NCBI RefSeq assembly: GCF_963082655.1
Contig: NC_081552.1
Location: forward strand, 67,749,465-67,813,464
DNA from: Stomoxys calcitrans
Lineage: Eukaryota > Arthropoda > Insecta > Diptera > Muscidae
Direction of reading: 5' to 3'
Length of the DNA stretch: 64,000 nt
The notes below the pieces were generated by a model, which made no database searches, was not told where the DNA came from, and saw nothing but the letters and a program-made list of their open reading frames with translations. Below, in pieces: positions 33,491 to 46,290 of the stretch (the stretch's first letter is position 1; the number at the start of each line of letters is the position of its first letter). Made by a program: the position numbers and the translations under genes.

Positions 33491-35050
33491 TCTTTGAGAA
33501 CTTCTTTTCTTTTTCAAAACCAACTGAAAAGGTAAATTTTTAGAAATCAAAATGACAATTTTTCGAAATCGAATATCATACTAACAGATAAAAGTATTTT
33601 CATTTAATTGACATGGGATTTTTAAATGGCAACCCAGTTCTAGAATCACAATAGAAGGCTGCAATATTTTTGCTTGACTTGTATAAATTTAAATTGATTA
33701 TAGATACATCCCTACAAGTGGCTCCATTGCATTGAATGTTTCAAGTTTCCCCTGTCTTCTTATGAAGCCCTTATTATCTCTCTACTTTCTAGAATTACAA
33801 CCCATGAAAATATTTTTTTAAAAGCTTTACTCTATGTTTACACAAAAGTAGGATTAAATTTCCAATGAGTAAAAGGACACTCTAGATGTGAAAAGAAGAA
33901 AAGGAAAGAAGTCAAAACAAGTTCACATTGTTGTACGAAAGCATCAATTTTCTTGGTTGTGTTTTTTGCATTTTGCTTATTTATTTATTCTATTGCTTAA
34001 AAGCATACGAAGGTGGTTCTGGCCAAAGTAAAACAAAAAGGACCAAATAAGTGTATTCTCGACCTCTCCTTGACTTTGGATTGGCAATGAAATTTAAAGA
34101 TTAGGCCAAAATTGAAAAAAAAAAACTTTAGGTGGCATTCGTTGGAAATTTGCCAGCAACTGCTTAACTTGACCTTGATGGGGCCCTAGTGAATTGACGG
34201 AGATTAAAGGTAGAACTTCTGGTGAAATAAAAAAACGAAGCTTTGTTTGAAATTTTTTAATAGTGAGAAGAACTTATAAAACTGGATTAAAAGGTAAACA
34301 TTTTAAAAAAGACACAGAGTAAAGTTTTGTTCGAGCAAAAGGATCTGTTAAGCCCTCAGCCCCATTGATACAACTCCAAAATCCCAATTCAACATACTAT
34401 TCCCAAGAGAACCATGGCGAACAAAAGTATAGTGGAAAAAACTTTAATAAAGTTTCTAAGGACAGCTTCGAGATGGCTATTATTAACAAGCGGCGGTATA
34501 CTTAGGAAAATGTGGAGTGGAAAAGTCCATGTACTATCTTACGTATATTCTGAAGTCCTCACTAAATTGCCAAGAACTTTCCAAGACTCAGGAATCAACG
34601 TTCAGCCACCATGAACCGTTGCGTCATGAAATAAATGGTGGAGAATTTGGCCAAGAGCAGCACCAGATTCGATCAAGGAGAAAGATATATCGTGACAAAC
34701 AGCATGGTTACTGAAAAAATTCATCCGATCCCGAATCTATTCTTATGAGTCTAAGGGATTGCAATCTTCATCTCACTACCATCGACTAGAAGATGGCGCT
34801 ATAAGATAAGGCTAATAGGAACCGGAGACATGCAGTATTTGCACTGAATATCAGCTGCCTAGCAGACCTCAACACGATTAAAGGAGTTGTGTCCTACTGA
34901 TTTAAGAAGGTGAGGCCAAAGGTGTAAAGAAGCGGTAAGGTTTGAAACTCATAAGACGGCTCAGCGGCGGTTACCAGAGCTATAGTCTGGCAGTTTTCTG
35001 GAAATGGGATATTCCCCAACTTTCATCACACCAGTTGGCGAAGGTTTTGC
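33491..35050. other. Unassigned sequence
   Basis: About 1.5 kb with no recognised gene. The part 34384-35050 is less AT-rich and contains frame-broken ORFs, perhaps an old retroelement, but I could not assign it. Confidence 0.35.
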
Positions 35051-35059
35051 CCTAGTTTG

Positions 35060-35603
35060 GGGAACTATAGGATGGGGTATAGTAACCTAGTCATCCCGTT
35101 TACAACACCTCGAAATATTGATTTGCGACCCCATAAAGTATATTTGTTCTTATTCATCTGGGAGTTTTGAGTCGATCTAGTCACCACCACCACCCGTCTG
35201 TCGAAATCACGATAGCGATCGAACGCAAAAAGCTATTTGCTTGAAATTTTGCACTGATACATCTTATCGGGATTACAAATAGACTATATCGGTTCAAGTT
35301 TGCTAATAACTCCCATAAAAATCGATCTCCCGATTTCACATATTTCGACCCTGATATAGCTCCCATATAACTCTATCTCCAGAATTAACATCTTGAGCCA
35401 CTGGAAGCCGTCATTTTTGTCCGACTTGGCCAAAATTTTGCATGTAGTGTTATGTTAAGACTTCCAACAACTGTGCAAAGAACGATTGAAATCGGTCTAT
35501 AACCGGACATAGCTCCAATATATCCCGATATCCCGATTTGACATCCTGAGCCCCTTTCTGCAGTCCGTAATTTTTGTCCGATTTGGCCAAAATTTTGCAT
35601 GTG
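35060..35603 (+). repeat. DINE-1-like element, truncated
   Basis: Head 'tttacaacacctcgaaatattg', a degenerate GTCY block (ACCACCACCACCCGTCTGTC) near 35183, and two to three units. It is cut off by the AGCA-rich element at 35603. Confidence 0.6.
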
Positions 35604-35762
35604 CACCCATAGAAAAAAGTTTGCTGATAATAGCAAACACTTTCAGAGTACCAAGCTTACTGCTGAAAAGTCTGTTGTTTGCTGAAAGTGAAGGGGAAGT
35701 TAGACGAACAAATAGAACACATATGTTAATGTGTATCTGAGTGGATGTTTATAATCACCAAT
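35603..35762. repeat. AGCA-rich small interspersed element, copy 2
   Basis: CACCCATAGAAAAAAG start, 'gcttactgctgaaaagtctgttgtttgctg' and 'gtggatgtttataatcacc' end align with copy 1 at 9207-9465. It is inserted within a DINE-like unit after 'attttgcatgtg'. Confidence 0.6.
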
Positions 35763-35785
35763 AAATGTAAACTTTCCTTAACCTT

Positions 35786-36722
35786 TTTATACCCTCCACC
35801 ATTAGATGGGGGGTATACTAATTTCGTCATCCTGTTTGTAACTACTCGAAATATTCGTCTGTGACCCCATAAAGTGTATATATTCTTGATCTTCACGACA
35901 TTTTTTGTCGATCTAGCCATGTCCGTCCGTCTGTCCGTCTGTCCGTCCGTCCGTCTGTCCGTCCGTCCGTCCGTCCGTCCGTCTGTCCGTCCGTCTGTCT
36001 GTCGAAAGCACGCTAACTTCCGAAGGAGTAAAGCTAACCGCTTGAAATTTTGCACAAATACTTCTTTTTAGTGTAGGTCAGTTGGTATTGTAAGTGGGCC
36101 ATATCGGTCCATGTTTTGATATAGCTGCCATATAAACCGATCTTGGGTCTTGACTTCTTGAGCCTCTGGAGTGCGCAATTCTTATCCGATTGGAATGAAA
36201 TTTTGCACGACGTGTTTCGTTATGATATCCAATAAATGTGCCAAGTATCGTTCAAATCGGTCCATAACCTGATATAGCTGCCATATAAACCGATCTTGGG
36301 TGTTGACTTCTTGAGCCTCTAGAGTGCGCAATTCATATCCGATTGGAATGAAATTTTGAACGACGTTTTTGTTGAGTCTCTAGAGGTCGCAATTATTATT
36401 AGATTTGCCTGAAATTATGTACTACGGATCCTCTCATGACCATCAACATACGTGTTTATTATGATCTGAATCGGTCTATAGCCCGATACAGCTCCCATAT
36501 AAATCGATCTCTCTATTTTACTTCTTGAGCCCCCAAAGGGCGCAATTCTTATTCGAATTGGCTGGTCTCCAACATGTAATAATATAATAATGGCAGAGCA
36601 AATCTTTTCTTATATTCTTTTTTGCCTAAGAAGAGATGGTGGGAGAAGAACTCGGCAAATGCGATCCATGGTGGAGGGTATGTAAGATTCGGTCTGGCCG
36701 AACTTAGCACGCTTTTACTTGT
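35786..36722 (+). repeat. DINE-1-like element, complete, long GTCY microsatellite
   Basis: TTTTTATACCCTCCACC head, (GTCC/GTCT)n at about 35929-36003 (the longest such run in the window), several units, then 'ggtggagggtatgtaagattcgg' and GCACGCTTTTACTTGTTT. The Arg/Thr/Asp- and Ser/Val/Arg-rich ORFs across the microsatellite are artefacts. Confidence 0.8.
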
Positions 36723-36940
36723 TTCTTTAAATTTAGATACAAAAGGCCATGCCAGTCATGTGCACATTAGAGCTAGCTCTGCCACATTTCGAAATGTATA
36801 CCAATGGATGGATCAGGTAGCTTCTTTACAGTAATATTCCACAAATTAAAATCATCTCTTCCAACAAAATTTCTAAAAAACTCATAAAAATGCCTAAAGT
36901 AATCACAACGAGTAACAGGCAACAATAAAAAGTAGTAAAA
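36722..36940. repeat. Unclassified repeat, paired with 22218-22435
   Basis: See the partner's shared words; the similarity is over about 200 bp. Confidence 0.5.
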
Positions 36941-36954
36941 ATTTTTTTCAGCAT

Positions 36955-37135
36955 ACTTGTGTACTCAAACACCAGATTTTGTTAGTTGAAATAGCAGTAA
37001 GAAATGTTTGCTAATACAGCAGCCCTATGTTTGCTGGAACAATAGTAAAGTCTGCTTTTCCATTTTCAGCAGGCAAAAACTGCTGTTTTAACAAACAGTT
37101 TTGCTGTTTTGAATAACAATGTTGGTTGAGTGTAG
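36955..37135. repeat. AGCA-rich sequence, possible third copy
   Basis: Repeated 'gctgtttt', 'cagcag' and 'tttgctg' words resemble the copies at 9207 and 35603 but line up poorly. A DINE-like fragment follows (cttccaacaactgtaccaaatacggtt). Confidence 0.4.
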
Positions 37136-37239
37136 TGTTCCGTTACGACTTCCAACAACTGTACCAAATACGGTTGACCAATCGTATGGGTCACCATCAA
37201 AAATAACCTACTTCGCCGACGATTTTTTTTTTCTAAATG

Positions 37240-37730
37240 GAAGGGTTTGAACCAGCTATGCAAAAGAGCTGAAAAGGTCTTGCAGATGCCATACCATTGT
37301 GCTAAACCTAGGGGTCTCAATGTTAACCCAAAGAAGACTGAACATGTCAATGTTCATGAGGAAGACGAAGGTGGGCCAATTTAACGCACCATATTTCCTC
37401 AATAGAACGATTTCTATATCTGATAAAGTTCAAATATTTAGGAGTGATCTTAGATAGGAAATTGAATGGGAAGTCTCAAATTCAAGAGCGTGTCGAGAGG
37501 GCTCACAGATGTTTGGTACTATGTAGGCGGGCCGTAGGCTCGAAAGGGGGCCTGAATCCGATAGTCCACTGACTCTCCATTAGCGTGATTAGACCAATAC
37601 TTACTTACGCCTCAGTAGTTTGGTGAACTGCTATAGAGAATATATACAACGTAAGGATTATACAATAGGTTCAGAGAACATGTTGTTTTGCCATAGGCGG
37701 AGCGATGAGGAACACGTCCGCTATAACATC
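37240..37730 (+). pseudogene. LINE relic (family 1): RT thumb region
   Basis: Encodes in broken frames LNVNPKKTE, VGQFNAPYFLNRTI, then LGVILDRKLNGKSQIQERVERAHRC and ILTYASVVW, matching 24060-24420 and 61165-61500. Truncated at both ends. Confidence 0.65.
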
Positions 37731-38463
37731 AATACCATCTTAGATGTAACAACCAAATGAATCAAAACATTTTAACACAAATACTAATAAAATTAGAAAA
37801 TATCGAAACTCAGAACAAAATATTCGAAAATCGTTTGCTCTAGTAGGAAGACAATTTTAATTCTGTTTTTGAATAAGGCAGCACTATTATATTTAAAAAT
37901 TCATTGTTCATTGGAAAGAAGACAAAATCCAAAGAGAATATTTTCATATTATTCTCCTATGTACTTGGCATTCAATTCAACTTTAAACATTAATGACAAA
38001 AACCCAAAATTGACTTTAAAAATCTGGAAATGACTTTTATTCTCAACGGAAATGACTCTTATTCTCAAATTCAAACTCCAGAAGATCGCGAAATAGAAGT
38101 TCAAAACCTTACAAATATTTCAAAACGTAGGATAACTTGCTACTCATACGAATTAAAGGCCAAAACAAGCCCACACATACCCATTTTATATAAGAAATTT
38201 GGTAAAACAAAGAAAAAAACAGTGTAAGAAATGGCAGACGAAAAACTCCTTACCAAATTTAATCAAAGTATTAGAAATGAAGTTAAGAAATAAAAAAATT
38301 CAAATTGAAAAAATTTAAAATTCAAAGAGTTTAAAACCAATTTAAGCTATGATTAGACAGCGGATATATATGCACTTTTTGTTTATTGACCGATTTTGAC
38401 CAAAATTTGTATTTAGGCATTATTTGGTGTAAGAAAACGAATGTTGACGTCATATCTGATATA
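37731..38463. other. Unassigned AT-rich spacer
   Basis: Very AT-rich; no gene or familiar repeat recognised before the Tc1 element. Confidence 0.4.
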
Positions 38464-40059
38464 CACATGGCCCATAAAGTCTGCGTTCACCTGACAAACT
38501 TTTATGATTGGTTAAAGAACACAAAATAAAAATATAAATCAAATCAACTCTTTTACATATATTTTTTCTTCATATTCCTAACATTAAAAAACAAAAACAA
38601 AATTCTAAGTTTGGTTAAGCACTTTCACTCTAGAGCGGTTTAAATATGATAACAATTAAATATAAGCACCACAAAGTCTGCGTTCAGTAATTAAAAATAA
38701 ACAAAAGAGTTATTTAAATACAAAATAAAAACATATTAACACATTCATAATATTTCGTAGGATAGCCACGTTGTTTTAAGACTGCACTTAGTCTATTTGG
38801 CATAGAGTTTACCAACTCCCCGTTTCCTCAGATGTTATTTTCGCCCATTCTGCCTGCATGACACTTCATAACATCTCCTTGCTGGTTATAACGTGCTGAC
38901 GAATTTTTTCCCAATGCTCAATGGGGTTGAGATCTGGTGAGTGGGGTGGCGTTTTAAGCTGCTTTGGAGTGTTATATAGAAGCCAAAGCCTAACAACCTC
39001 CGATGTATGCTTTGGATCGTTATCTTGTTGAAACTAAAACGTCGTTGCGAACCCTAGTTTAGCGGCACTTGGTTTCAAATTTCTTTTCAAAATATTGAGA
39101 TAACCCCATTTATCCATTTTGGACTCAAAAAATTCTAATTGACCCACTCCACTAGCAGCCATAAAGGCCCACACCATAACTCCACCACCACCATGCTTCA
39201 CCGTTCCGACAAAATTTTGTTTTTCCAGCTCAGTCCCGGACTTGCGCCACACTATTTGCCGACCTTCTATGCCAAAAATACAGAATTTGCTCTCGTCGGA
39301 GAAAATAATTTGTTTCCAGAAGTCAGGAGGCTTATTGATGAAAGTATTAGCGAATACAATCCGCTTTTGTCTGTTTATGACTGAAATATACGGCTTTCTT
39401 CGAGCAACTCTTCCATGAAATCCAGCTCTATGTAATATTTTTCTGGCAGTTTCGGCACAGATGCTTTTTTTAAACTTGCCTTATTAATCACTTTGCGCTC
39501 TTCTCTAACGGATAATTTTTTTGGACGCCAAAGGCCGAGGCTTTGAAGTTATAATGCCGGTTTCTTTGCAATTATTAATTACGCGCTGGGCAGAAGAATA
39601 CGTTCTTCCAACTGTTCCACCAATACTTCTAAAGCTTTTTCCTTCTTTCCACAATTTAATAATTATTTTTCTTTCAGATATGCATATTTCCTTTCCTTTA
39701 GTTTCATGTTTCCAAATTTATTAATTAAAAAAAAAAAAACACGTGTAACTATCACTTGTTATGATAATGAACTGAAACTGATCAAAAATAGGAACAAGCA
39801 TCATAAAAAGTAACGGTACTTTCGAAGTAAACAAAGTGAACGCAGACTTTTTGGTTGTCATAATTTCTTATTATGAGACAAAAGTACCGTTGGAACAAAA
39901 AAGCAAAAGCAAACTTGTATATTTGTTTTTGTTTTCTAAATTAAGAAATATTAAGAAACAACAAATACTACAAAACGTAACTTTATTTATTTTTTTATGT
40001 TGTTTTTTAATTATTAAAAAAGAAATTGTCACATGAACGCAGACTTTATGTACTATGTG
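38464..40059 (-). mobile_element. Tc1-like transposon with IR/DR ends, inactive
   Basis: 1,596 bp, flanked by TA on both sides (38462-38463 and 40060-40061), with CACAT... termini. The word AAAGTCTGCGTTCA occurs four times: about 38476 and 38674 on the left, and inverted at about 39837 and 40034 on the right. Each arm of about 215 bp therefore has an outer and an inner copy about 199 bp apart, the IR/DR layout known from Tc1-like elements such as Minos, Bari3 or Sleeping Beauty. It contains a broken transposase on the minus strand. Confidence 0.88.
38717..39710 (-). pseudogene. Tc1 transposase, frameshifted
   Basis: Starts near a helix-turn-helix (ERKIIIKLWKEGKSFRSIGG, INNCKETG). Then IFSDESKFCIFG (first Asp), VKHGGGGVMVWAFMAASGVG, FQQDNDPKHT (second Asp) and PPHSPDLNPIEH (Glu), a DD34E-type core, ending RLSAVLKQRGYPTKYY. 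Several frameshifts and at least one stop split it; the longest piece is 72 aa (39034-39252). Confidence 0.85.
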
Positions 40060-40197
40060 TATGCAAAATGTACGAGGAAAAATAGATACGTTTAGAACCT
40101 TAAATGATTTAATTGTTTGGGTTCTAAATACCTTGTAGGTATAAATGTCCTCTTTGAACCCATTTTCCTCTAACTGTATCTTAAGAACCTACTAGGT

Positions 40198-40490
40198 CCA
40201 AATTTGAACCGGTCTTCCGATTTAGGGTCTTAGGCCTATAAAAGTCACATTTATTATCCGATTTGGCTCAAAAATTTGGCACAACGAATTGTGTTAAGAT
40301 CCCAGATATCTGTGCCGAATATGGTTCGGGTCCGATCGGTCTATTTCTTAGTATAGCTCCCATATGGACCGATTTCCCGATTTAAGGTTTTAAGCCCATA
40401 AAAGCCGTATTTATTACCCGATTTGGCTGAAATTTGGCGCAACAATTTGTGTCTTAGTAGAGTTCCCATATAGACTGATCTTATTATTTA
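40198..40490 (+). repeat. DINE-1-like subtype B fragment
   Basis: 'gatttagggtcttaggcctataaaagtcacatttattatccgattt' and 'tatagctcccatatggaccgat' match the units at 28080-28500; termini absent. Confidence 0.6.
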
Positions 40491-41300
40491 AGTTGAACAA
40501 ATTCTTAAAAATTTGCTTTCCGCATTTTCAATGTATCTGGGTTTTGCAAAAAAAGAAGCCGTTTCTTTAAATACATTTTACATTAAATTTAATTCATTTT
40601 TAATAAAATTTTAATATATATATAATGTTTATAGGAAGAAATTGTTAAATAAAAAAAATATTTAAACCATGTCTTTTGATTGTTAACAAGTTTTTTGTTT
40701 TTAAATATTTATACATATTTTTAATAACGATATTTATTAAATATTCGTAGGTCTGAATTAAACTTTTAGATATATAGAGGAAATAGGAACTAATGAAAAT
40801 AAGATTTCAATTTTTTACAGAGGAAATCCCAAAATAAAGAAAACATTTTTTCATGTATTTTAATTGCTAAGACGTTTTTTTAAGTTTAGATACATATATT
40901 TAATAACTATGTTTATTTTCTGTATTACAATATATTACTAAAATTTTTTCAATGTGATTTGCAGTCAAATTTTTACTTTTGTCAGTGTAAACCGTTTTAT
41001 ATGCCGAAAATGATCGATCATCTAGATGACATGTGTCCAAATACCTTAAATTTGAATCAGATATTGTCCCAATCTACCAAAGTCCTTTTGGGTTGGGCCG
41101 TTCACCTAATAGCTTGACCCCAAACTTACCACAAGATTCGTGTTTTTGAGTAATTATAAGGGTACATACAAAAATAAGCTTAAATCGGTTAAGCCATCTT
41201 CGATAACTGGCGTTTTTTAGTCAACAAATATGCACAAAATATGTGCAAAAGATATGCAAAATATATGCAAAATATGGAAAAAATATGCAAAAATATATAA
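40491..41300. other. AT-rich sequence with ATGCAAAA-type words
   Basis: Nothing coding. 41220-41290 repeats 'atatgcaaaa'; the same kind of sequence resumes at 43230-43290, so the G-rich element between them seems to have inserted into it. Confidence 0.45.
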
Positions 41301-43225
41301 TACTAGCTGACCCGGGCCCGCTCCGCTGCGCCTTCTTTTACTTTATATGAAACAAAAGTTTCCTTGGAATATTTATTTTTGACAATTAAAGATCTTAAGT
41401 GAAATACCATGATATCTTGACTAAGAGTTTAACAATAAAGTGCTTTCGTCTGAATCCCATATGATCTTTATTGGTCTACAAATTTAAGTTTGGATGTAAG
41501 GTGTATTCCATTCTTAAAATACTTCATTTAGCCCGATATTTTCATGATGTCTGATTTAGTGGTGTTTTCGGGGGAGAGGTGGTCCCCCAGATACTTGGTC
41601 CTGAAAAAATATCAGCATCGTGCTCTTCTCTAAAATACCATTTATTTAAACCCCATATTGCCATCGGCTGAAGAGGAGTTTACAGGATGAGGCGTCCACC
41701 ATACACATGGCCCAAAATAGCTTATCAAATTTGTTTTCTTATCTCAAATACCTTTCATTTGAGCCACATATTGGCATGGTCGAAACATTTTTCCCTTTGG
41801 GGGTGTTTTGGGAAAGGGGTGATGCCCTAAATACATGGTCCTACATTTGGATATCAAATTCGTATTCTACTCCCGAATACCTTTATTTGAGCCCCGTATT
41901 GCAATGGTCATTAAAAACTTGCTGTTTGTGGGGTATTTTGGGAAAGGGGTAGACCCCCAAAAAATTGGTCCCGAAGATGGGTATCAATTCTTGCTCTACC
42001 CCCCAATACCTTTCATTTAAGCCCCACATTGACATGGTCAGTAAATATGCCCGATTTAGGGGTGTTTTGGGGATTGGGGTGGTCCCCCAAACACTAAGCC
42101 CGAAAAATACATATCAGCAACGTACTCTATTCTCATATTATATATCATTTATTTGAATCCCATATAGTCAATGCCCTCAATATGGGATATCAAATTCGTT
42201 TTCTAATCTCATTTAAACTCCTTATTGCAAATGTCAGCAAATATGTCCGGTTTGGGGTATTGGCCCTAAAAACTATGAATATTTAGTTCCACTCTCTTTA
42301 AGACCCAAATTGTCTTGGAAAGCAAATACGTCCTATTTGGGGGTTGTTATGGTGGTGGGACGTCCGCTAGACAGTTGGCCCCTAATGTTGATATCAGATA
42401 CGAATATTGATAACTGATTTGTCTTTTACTCCCAAAGACCTTTCATTTGAGCCCCATGTGTCTATGGTCGTAAATGTGTCCACTTTGGGGGAGGTTTTTG
42501 GGGAAAGACGCCCCCCAAACACTTGGTTTCATATTTGGATATCAGATTCTAATTCTACACTCAAATACCTTTAATTTAAGCCCCATATTCCCATGATCAG
42601 TAAATAAGTCCTGTTTGGAGGGTGTTTTTTTTTTTTTGGGAAGAGGTGGACCCCCAGAAACGTGGTCCCACATTTGGATATCAGATTCGTATTCTACTCG
42701 CAAATACCTTTAATTTCAGTCCCATATTGCCATGTCGGTCGGTAAATATGTCCGATTAAGGGGTGTTTTGGGGGTTGGGGTGGTCCCCATAACACTTGGT
42801 CCGACAATTGGATATCAGATACGTTTTCTAATCCTAAACACCTTCCATTTGAGTCCCATATTGTTGTGATTGGTCTAAATATATGTTTGGTAGGTTTTAG
42901 GGTGGGGCGGCCCCCCTAGGTACCCCATCCGAAATTTGGATATCAAATTTTTATTTTTAGGGTACTATATGAGAGCACACAAAATTTCGCTTAAATCGCA
43001 ACACCCATCTCCAAGATCTGGCGTTTTTGAAAATTACGGTAAGGGGGAGGGTCCGCCCCATTTTCAGATATCAAAAAATGTAGTACCCTATTTGTACCAC
43101 GGGATCATTATGCACCATCTGTGAAAATTTCAAGAAAATCGGTTTAGCCGTTTCTGAGGCTATAAGGAACACACAAACATACAAACAAACCTACAAACAA
43201 ACACAAATTGATTTTTATGTAAAAG
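41301..43225 (+). repeat. Long G-rich interspersed element with tandem units
   Basis: Starts TACTAGCTGACCCGGGCCCG and ends with 'atcggtttagccgtttctgaggc', an 'acaaacatacaaac' run and 'ttgatttttatgtaaaag'. Between lie about a dozen units of roughly 130 bp ('ggtgttttgggg..ggggtggtcccccaaacacttggtcc', 'ctttcatttgagccccatattgccatgg'). No protein. Relatives at 225, 30570, 44089 and 44705. Class not assigned. Confidence 0.7.
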
Positions 43226-43399
43226 AAGATATGCAAACATATGCAATATATGCAGTTTGCATATAATATGCAAAAATTTCTTAGTGTTTTCTAAAACTAC
43301 ATTCGATGAAACGAATTTATGTGTTTTCAACTATTTTTCCGATGCTCCAAAAAATATATGCATTTGCATATGTATTCGCTCTCTAGTTATGATAATAAG

Positions 43400-44070
43400 A
43401 CAAATTGCTCTCTTTGGAGATCAACAAGGAAGCTAAAACGATCAGAAATAATGAATCACCCATTGAGGACCACGCAAAATACAAGGGCAAAACGGATGCT
43501 AAAAAGGCACTGTTTCTGCACATCATTCAAGCAAAATTTTTGCAAAGACTTCAGCCTCAATAATGGAAAATATACAGCTACATGCCAAGATCAGATCCCC
43601 GAAGAAACCATAAAGGAAATACTTACAGAAATTGATAGTATCATAAGAAAACAGTGCACAGGATTTGACCTCATAAATGCAGAAGTACTTAAGCAACTAC
43701 CACTTAAAGATTTAGGAAAGCTCACAAATATTTTTAATACTGCTATTCGGTTGCAGTACGTTCCAACGCTATCGAAGATCGCAGAAGTAAAGATGATTCC
43801 AAAACACGGTAAGGATGCAAATGAAGACAGTTTTTATAGGCCTATCTCATAAGTACCATTAAATGGTAAATTATTCGAGAAAATATTTTGTAAAAGTTAT
43901 TTCAAATAAAATTTTAGTTCCGAGCCACCAATTTGGGTTCCGCAAAAGCCACTAGACCACAAAGCAAATACACAGAACAACTCACAATATGGAGGATTCC
44001 TTTAAAAATAAAGAGATATGTTTAGCGGTACTTTTGGATATATCTCGATCATTTGATGAAGAAGTAAACT
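43400..44070 (+). pseudogene. Jockey-type LINE reverse transcriptase fragment
   Basis: Encodes CTGFDLINAEVLKQLPLKDLGKLTNIFNTAIRLQYVP, then KMIPKHGKDANEDSFYRPIS, and in another frame HQFGFRKSH and AVLLDISRSFDE, the fingers and first catalytic region of Jockey-clade RT. There are stops and frameshifts. It is cut by the next G-rich element at about 44089. Confidence 0.75.
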
Positions 44071-44088
44071 CGTCTCTTATACATAACT

Positions 44089-44345
44089 AGCTGAACAGCG
44101 CCCGCTCCGTTGCGCCTTCTTTCACTCTCTTCTTTTATCTGAGCCCAATATTGGCACCAATGTGGATATAAAATTGGTGCTTTTCTCCAAAATACCTTTC
44201 ATTAGAGCTTTATATTGCTATGGTCGGTAAATATGCCCGGCATGGGGGTGTTTTTGGGGATGAGTCGGATCCCCACATATCCGATTCGTGCTATGATCTT
44301 AAATACCTTTCATTTGAGTCAAAATTTTTGGACTTGGATTAAATT
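44089..44345 (+). repeat. G-rich interspersed element, short copy
   Basis: Starts ACTAGCTGAACAGCGCCCGCTCCGTTGCGCC, the same terminus as at 41303, with about two units. Confidence 0.6.
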
Positions 44346-44394
44346 TCGCTGAAATTGCCCCAAAGACCTTATATTTCTGTTGAATTCTATTCTG

Positions 44395-44700
44395 ATCGGC
44401 CTCCACTATAGGATGGGGGTATACTTTTATACTAATTTCGTCTTTCTGTTTGTAACACCTCGAAATATGCGTCTAAGACCCCATATTCTTGATCGTCATG
44501 TCATTTTAAGTCGATCTAGCCATGTCTGTCCGTCCGTCCGTCTGTCTGTCGAAAGCACGCTAACTATCGAAGGAATAAAGCTAGCCGCTTGAAATTTGGC
44601 ACAAATACTTTTTATTAGTGTAGATCGGTTGGTATTGTAAATGGGCTAAATCGGTCCATGTTATGATATAGGTGCCATATAAACCGATCTTGCGTCTTAA
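44395..44700 (+). repeat. DINE-1-like element, truncated
   Basis: 'ccactataggatgggggtatac', GTCC/GTCT block near 44525, 'agctagccgcttgaaatt' and one 'catataaaccgatcttg'; lost after that. Confidence 0.7.
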
Positions 44701-44704
44701 TTGT

Positions 44705-45575
44705 TTTTAATTCCTTTTGTTTGGGTAGTATAGGGGGAGGGGGATTGCCCCCTGACACGTCCTTTCATTTGAGTACAATAAATTCTCGGTCGAACGTTTG
44801 GCGTTGTCCCCCCGACGTAAAGAAACAAACGACAATTCATTTGAGTCTTTTATTGTCGCGATTTATTTGTCCTGCGGAACGGTAGGACGTGACCAAGATA
44901 ACCTTTGATTTAATTGGGGGGTTGGGAAGCGCCTCAGACACCAAGGAATAAATTTGTATAACCGGATTGGACTCTACCTTTAAATAGCTTTCATTTGATA
45001 TCCATATTTTCCCAATCGGTAAATTTGTCCTGCTGGGGAGTTTTGGCTGGTGTCTCTGATTTTTGTCTCAGATTTGCATTCTACTTTTAAATACTTTTTA
45101 TTTGATACCCATATTACTCAAAGCAGTTAAAGTGTTCTGTTGACCAAGTGTTTGGGGGACCACCTCAACCCCACAAAACACCCCTAAATCGGACATATTT
45201 ACTCACCATGGTAATATGGGACTCAAATAAAAGGTATTTACGAGTAGAATGCGAATTTGATATCCAAATGTGGGACTAAGTTTCTGGGGGCCCACCCCTT
45301 CCCCAAAACAATGTTATTTCAGACAAAAGCACGATGCTGAAATTTTTTCAGGGCCAAGTGTCCAGGGCCAGTTATCGGACATCATGAGAATATCGGTCGG
45401 AAATAAAGTTTTTTTTTTTAGAATGGCATTAAACTCTCCGAGCGAATTTGTGGTCAAATAAAGATGATATGAAATTCAGATAAAGGCACTTATATTGTCA
45501 TACTGTAAGTCAAGCAATATGCATATACTATTTTCGTATTTCACTAAAGCTCTTTAATTGTCGAAAATAAATATT
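44705..45575 (-). repeat. G-rich interspersed element, degraded
   Basis: Mostly reverse units ('gggggaccacctcaaccccacaaaacacccctaaatcgg') ending 'cactaaagctctttaattgtcgaaaataaatatt', the complement of 41360-41410. The first part (44705-45100) is only weakly similar. Confidence 0.5.
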
Positions 45576-46290
45576 TAAGTGCAGTTTTGTGTTCGTTTAG
45601 TTCCCTGGCGTGAGTTTCGTTCATCATTTTCATGTAAACAACAGAAAAAATTAGAAGCAAATATTTGTCTTACTCGCAGTGTTTTCCTCTTTTCCCAAGC
45701 GATACCTAAAATATCTCCATATTGCAACGTTCGCATTTGCAATAAAACTGCTAGCAGTAATGGAAAATATTTTTGAAAAATATTCATTACGCAAATAATG
45801 ATTATTTTGTGGCTATTATGTGGCGCGCACATCTTGTTTACTTTTGATTTTTGACAAACGTCAAAATTTGTCAGTGTTAGAAAAATAGGTCGATTGGCAC
45901 AGCAAAATGGATTTTTTTTTTCTCACCAGTGTAAAAAACAACCCTATACGTCATTTTTACATCTCACCATAGGAGATTGTTGTCAATCGACAGTTATCAG
46001 TTTTTCTACCGAATACCCCGCACATCCCGTATACACATAACAACCCTATTCATGAGCCGTGATCGATGCATGTGATGGACATAGTTTAGTGTTGGTACGA
46101 CTTTGGGTGTTTATTTTATTGCTTGTAGTTTTCAAATGTTGGAAATTACTCCCATTCAAATTATGTTCGCCCGTGGTCTTAAGGTTGGGTCTTTTCTGCC
46201 ATCGAGGTGAACTCTCTAGTTCTAGAGAAAAACTGGACAAAGTAGAAAAGTGGCAGTGTCTGCAATCGAAACAACTTATTTTAACATAAT
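45576..46290. other. Unassigned sequence
   Basis: Short ORFs on both strands overlap with no motif; no splice-bounded exon was convincing. Confidence 0.35.

Noticed and set aside
34384..35050. Frame-broken ORFs starting with an ATG in good context
   Set aside because: I could not match them to any retroelement or gene domain; left as unassigned.
35929..36003. Regular GTCC/GTCT run that might look like an array of short repeats
   Set aside because: It is the 4-bp microsatellite of the DINE-like element, without spacers, so not CRISPR-like.
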